DNA of 64,000 bases from the NCBI GenBank assembly GCA_003457135.1, contig DMSQ01000030.1:136634-200633 (forward strand), given 5' to 3'. Within the stretch, counting starts at the first letter, position 1. Every line of letters begins with the position of its first letter. Both the position numbers and the translations under genes were made by a program. The stretch is from Prolixibacteraceae bacterium (lineage in GTDB: Bacteria > Bacteroidota > Bacteroidia > Bacteroidales > Prolixibacteraceae). This document shows, piece by piece, positions 63,018-64,000 of the stretch. Under the pieces are notes generated by a model, which worked only from the letters and a program-made list of their open reading frames with translations, was not told the origin of the DNA and made no database searches.

Positions 63018-64000
63018 TGAAAAACGAAAAACAATATTACCAATTGGTTCCAGAGAAGGTATGTCAGTGTTTTACAACTATTGAAGATTTGATACAACCG
63101 GAAATCAAAGGATATTCCAGCGATAACCTGAAAGAAGTCATTTCAATAGTTGCCTGCCATACCCGAAAGAATGAGGCATCTTCACAGCTACAAATGACAT
63201 ACATTAAAAAGCTGGTTGCTCAGGGTGACAAGTACCTTAAAGCACTAATTGATCTCAATATAATTCAACGATCAGGCAATGTAATTGTAGGCAAAACAAG
63301 CTATCAATACAATTTTGCTCCTGAATATCGGAGTAGGTATATTTCATTGCCTTTGAATAATGCGAAGTTAAAACGCCGGATTGAATTGACTCAAACTAAA
63401 ATTAAAAAGGGAGTTTCAAAATCAATACGAGGCCATTCTGAACAGGTAAAATATTTAAGATGCTTAACAGTTGAACCCAGATACAATGCGTTCATAGAGG
63501 CAAATTACAAAATCGAAACGGATCAGTATAATAGTATTGTTGCTTCAGCTACCCGAATATTAAATGGAGATATTTTTTATTCCATTGACAGAACATCTGG
63601 TAGGTTTCATTCAAATGTTACGAATTTGGCCAAAGGGTTACGGCCGTTTTTGAGAATCAATAATGAACCACTGGTTAATCTGGATATTAAAAACTCCCAG
63701 CCTTACTTATCGACGATACTTTTGACGAATCCCGGCAAAGTATCTTGGATGACTCAAAATCCTGCTTATGCTATGTTGCTACAATCATTGAAAGTATCAT
63801 TAAATCAAGACGTTAAGAAATATATTTTTTTGGTCATTAATGGCCGGATTTATGAATATTTGATGGATGAATTTGCAAAAGAAGGTATGAAATTTAACCG
63901 GGATGAAACGAAACAGCAGATGTTAAGAATCCTGTTTGCCCGGAATCGGTCGCCAAAAGATGAGAGGAACAGACTAGCACGCCAAATTTTCAAAAATTGC
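63017..64000 (+). CDS. Putative replication-associated protein, incomplete at window end
   Basis: The frame is open from ATG at 63017 through the last base (328 codons, no stop). An N-terminal part (about 1-120) resembles a winged-helix/primase-linked DNA-binding region (IKKLVAQGDKYLKALIDLNI). The distinctive block lies at about 190-240: DRTSGRFHSNVTNLAKGLRP then NNEPLVNLDIKNSQPYLSTI. The last resembles a polymerase palm motif A, where the Asp of LDIKNSQP would bind metal. FARNRSPKDERNRLAR follows near the end. Its position after a nuclease in a mobile element suits a replication protein. This is an inference from motif shape only; the family was not verified. Confidence 0.6.
   Translation, partial: MKNEKQYYQLVPEKVCQCFTTIEDLIQPEIKGYSSDNLKEVISIVACHTRKNEASSQLQMTYIKKLVAQGDKYLKALIDLNIIQRSGNVIVGKTSYQYNFAPEYRSRYISLPLNNAKLKRRIELTQTKIKKGVSKSIRGHSEQVKYLRCLTVEPRYNAFIEANYKIETDQYNSIVASATRILNGDIFYSIDRTSGRFHSNVTNLAKGLRPFLRINNEPLVNLDIKNSQPYLSTILLTNPGKVSWMTQNPAYAMLLQSLKVSLNQDVKKYIFLVINGRIYEYLMDEFAKEGMKFNRDETKQQMLRILFARNRSPKDERNRLARQIFKNC

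Overview
The window looks like a chromosomal segment of a marine- or soil-type Bacteroidota, most likely Bacteroidales/Marinilabiliales (Prolixibacteraceae-like). The grounds are SusC/SusD/SusE proteins, TonB-dependent receptors with carboxypeptidase-like N-terminal domains, a PorZ homologue plus a protein with a type IX secretion (T9SS) sorting tail, several promoters with the Bacteroidota -7 element TAnnTTTG, weak or absent Shine-Dalgarno signals, and intergenic repeat families typical of the phylum. The assignment rests on gene content and remembered family resemblance, not on a search.

Layout. 1-4.6 kb: adaptor and pump of an RND efflux system. 4.6-11 kb: housekeeping genes (a small antitoxin-like protein, an aldo/keto reductase, ispD, DUF2461, DUF2797, a branched-chain aminotransferase, nadA). 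11.3-14.6 kb: a large Oar-like TonB-dependent receptor. 14.7-19.1 kb: deoC, phosphoenolpyruvate carboxylase and a protein that resembles the LCIB family of algal limiting-CO2 proteins. 19.2-20.6 kb: a polyprenyl diphosphate synthase and an ArsR-like regulator. 20.6-39.7 kb: a complete alpha-glucan (starch/maltodextrin) utilisation locus. One arm (minus strand) holds an MFS sugar transporter, beta-phosphoglucomutase, GH65 phosphorylase, a SusA-like GH13 and a lipoprotein GH13. A LacI regulator sits between the arms. The other arm (plus strand) holds susC, a susD with an inserted pair of starch-binding-like domains, susE/F, and a T9SS-exported GH13. Identical 18-base LacI-type operator sites lie beside both arms.

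39.8-51.3 kb is a decaying accessory region. It has a frameshifted secreted protein, an ORF6N-domain remnant, an intact amidohydrolase, a MITE-like element, a degraded two-domain esterase, an unusual tetraheme NapC-type cytochrome fused to a formylglycine-generating-enzyme-like domain, and a cluster that looks like keto-sugar metabolism (sugar isomerase/epimerase, Gfo/Idh/MocA dehydrogenase, two DUF1080 proteins, a truncated DUF5009 membrane protein). 51.3-59.2 kb returns to core genes: cvpA, a GH3-type acyl-adenylating enzyme, then dNK-rdgB-porZ-recO in one tight operon, then an aminotransferase-fold protein that lacks the PLP-binding lysine.

59.4-64.0 kb is the left end of an integrated mobile element. 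It contains a tyrosine recombinase, an AT-rich unknown protein, two small DNA-binding-type proteins, a PD-(D/E)XK-type nuclease and the start of a protein with a polymerase-like sequence block. The element runs off the window. Its most plausibly undescribed part is the tightly coupled HTH / HTH / nuclease / putative replication-protein module. Elsewhere the strongest oddities are the LCIB-like protein beside PEP carboxylase, the SusD domain insertion, the lysine-less aminotransferase and the cytochrome-FGE fusion. I saw no rRNA or tRNA genes and no CRISPR array.
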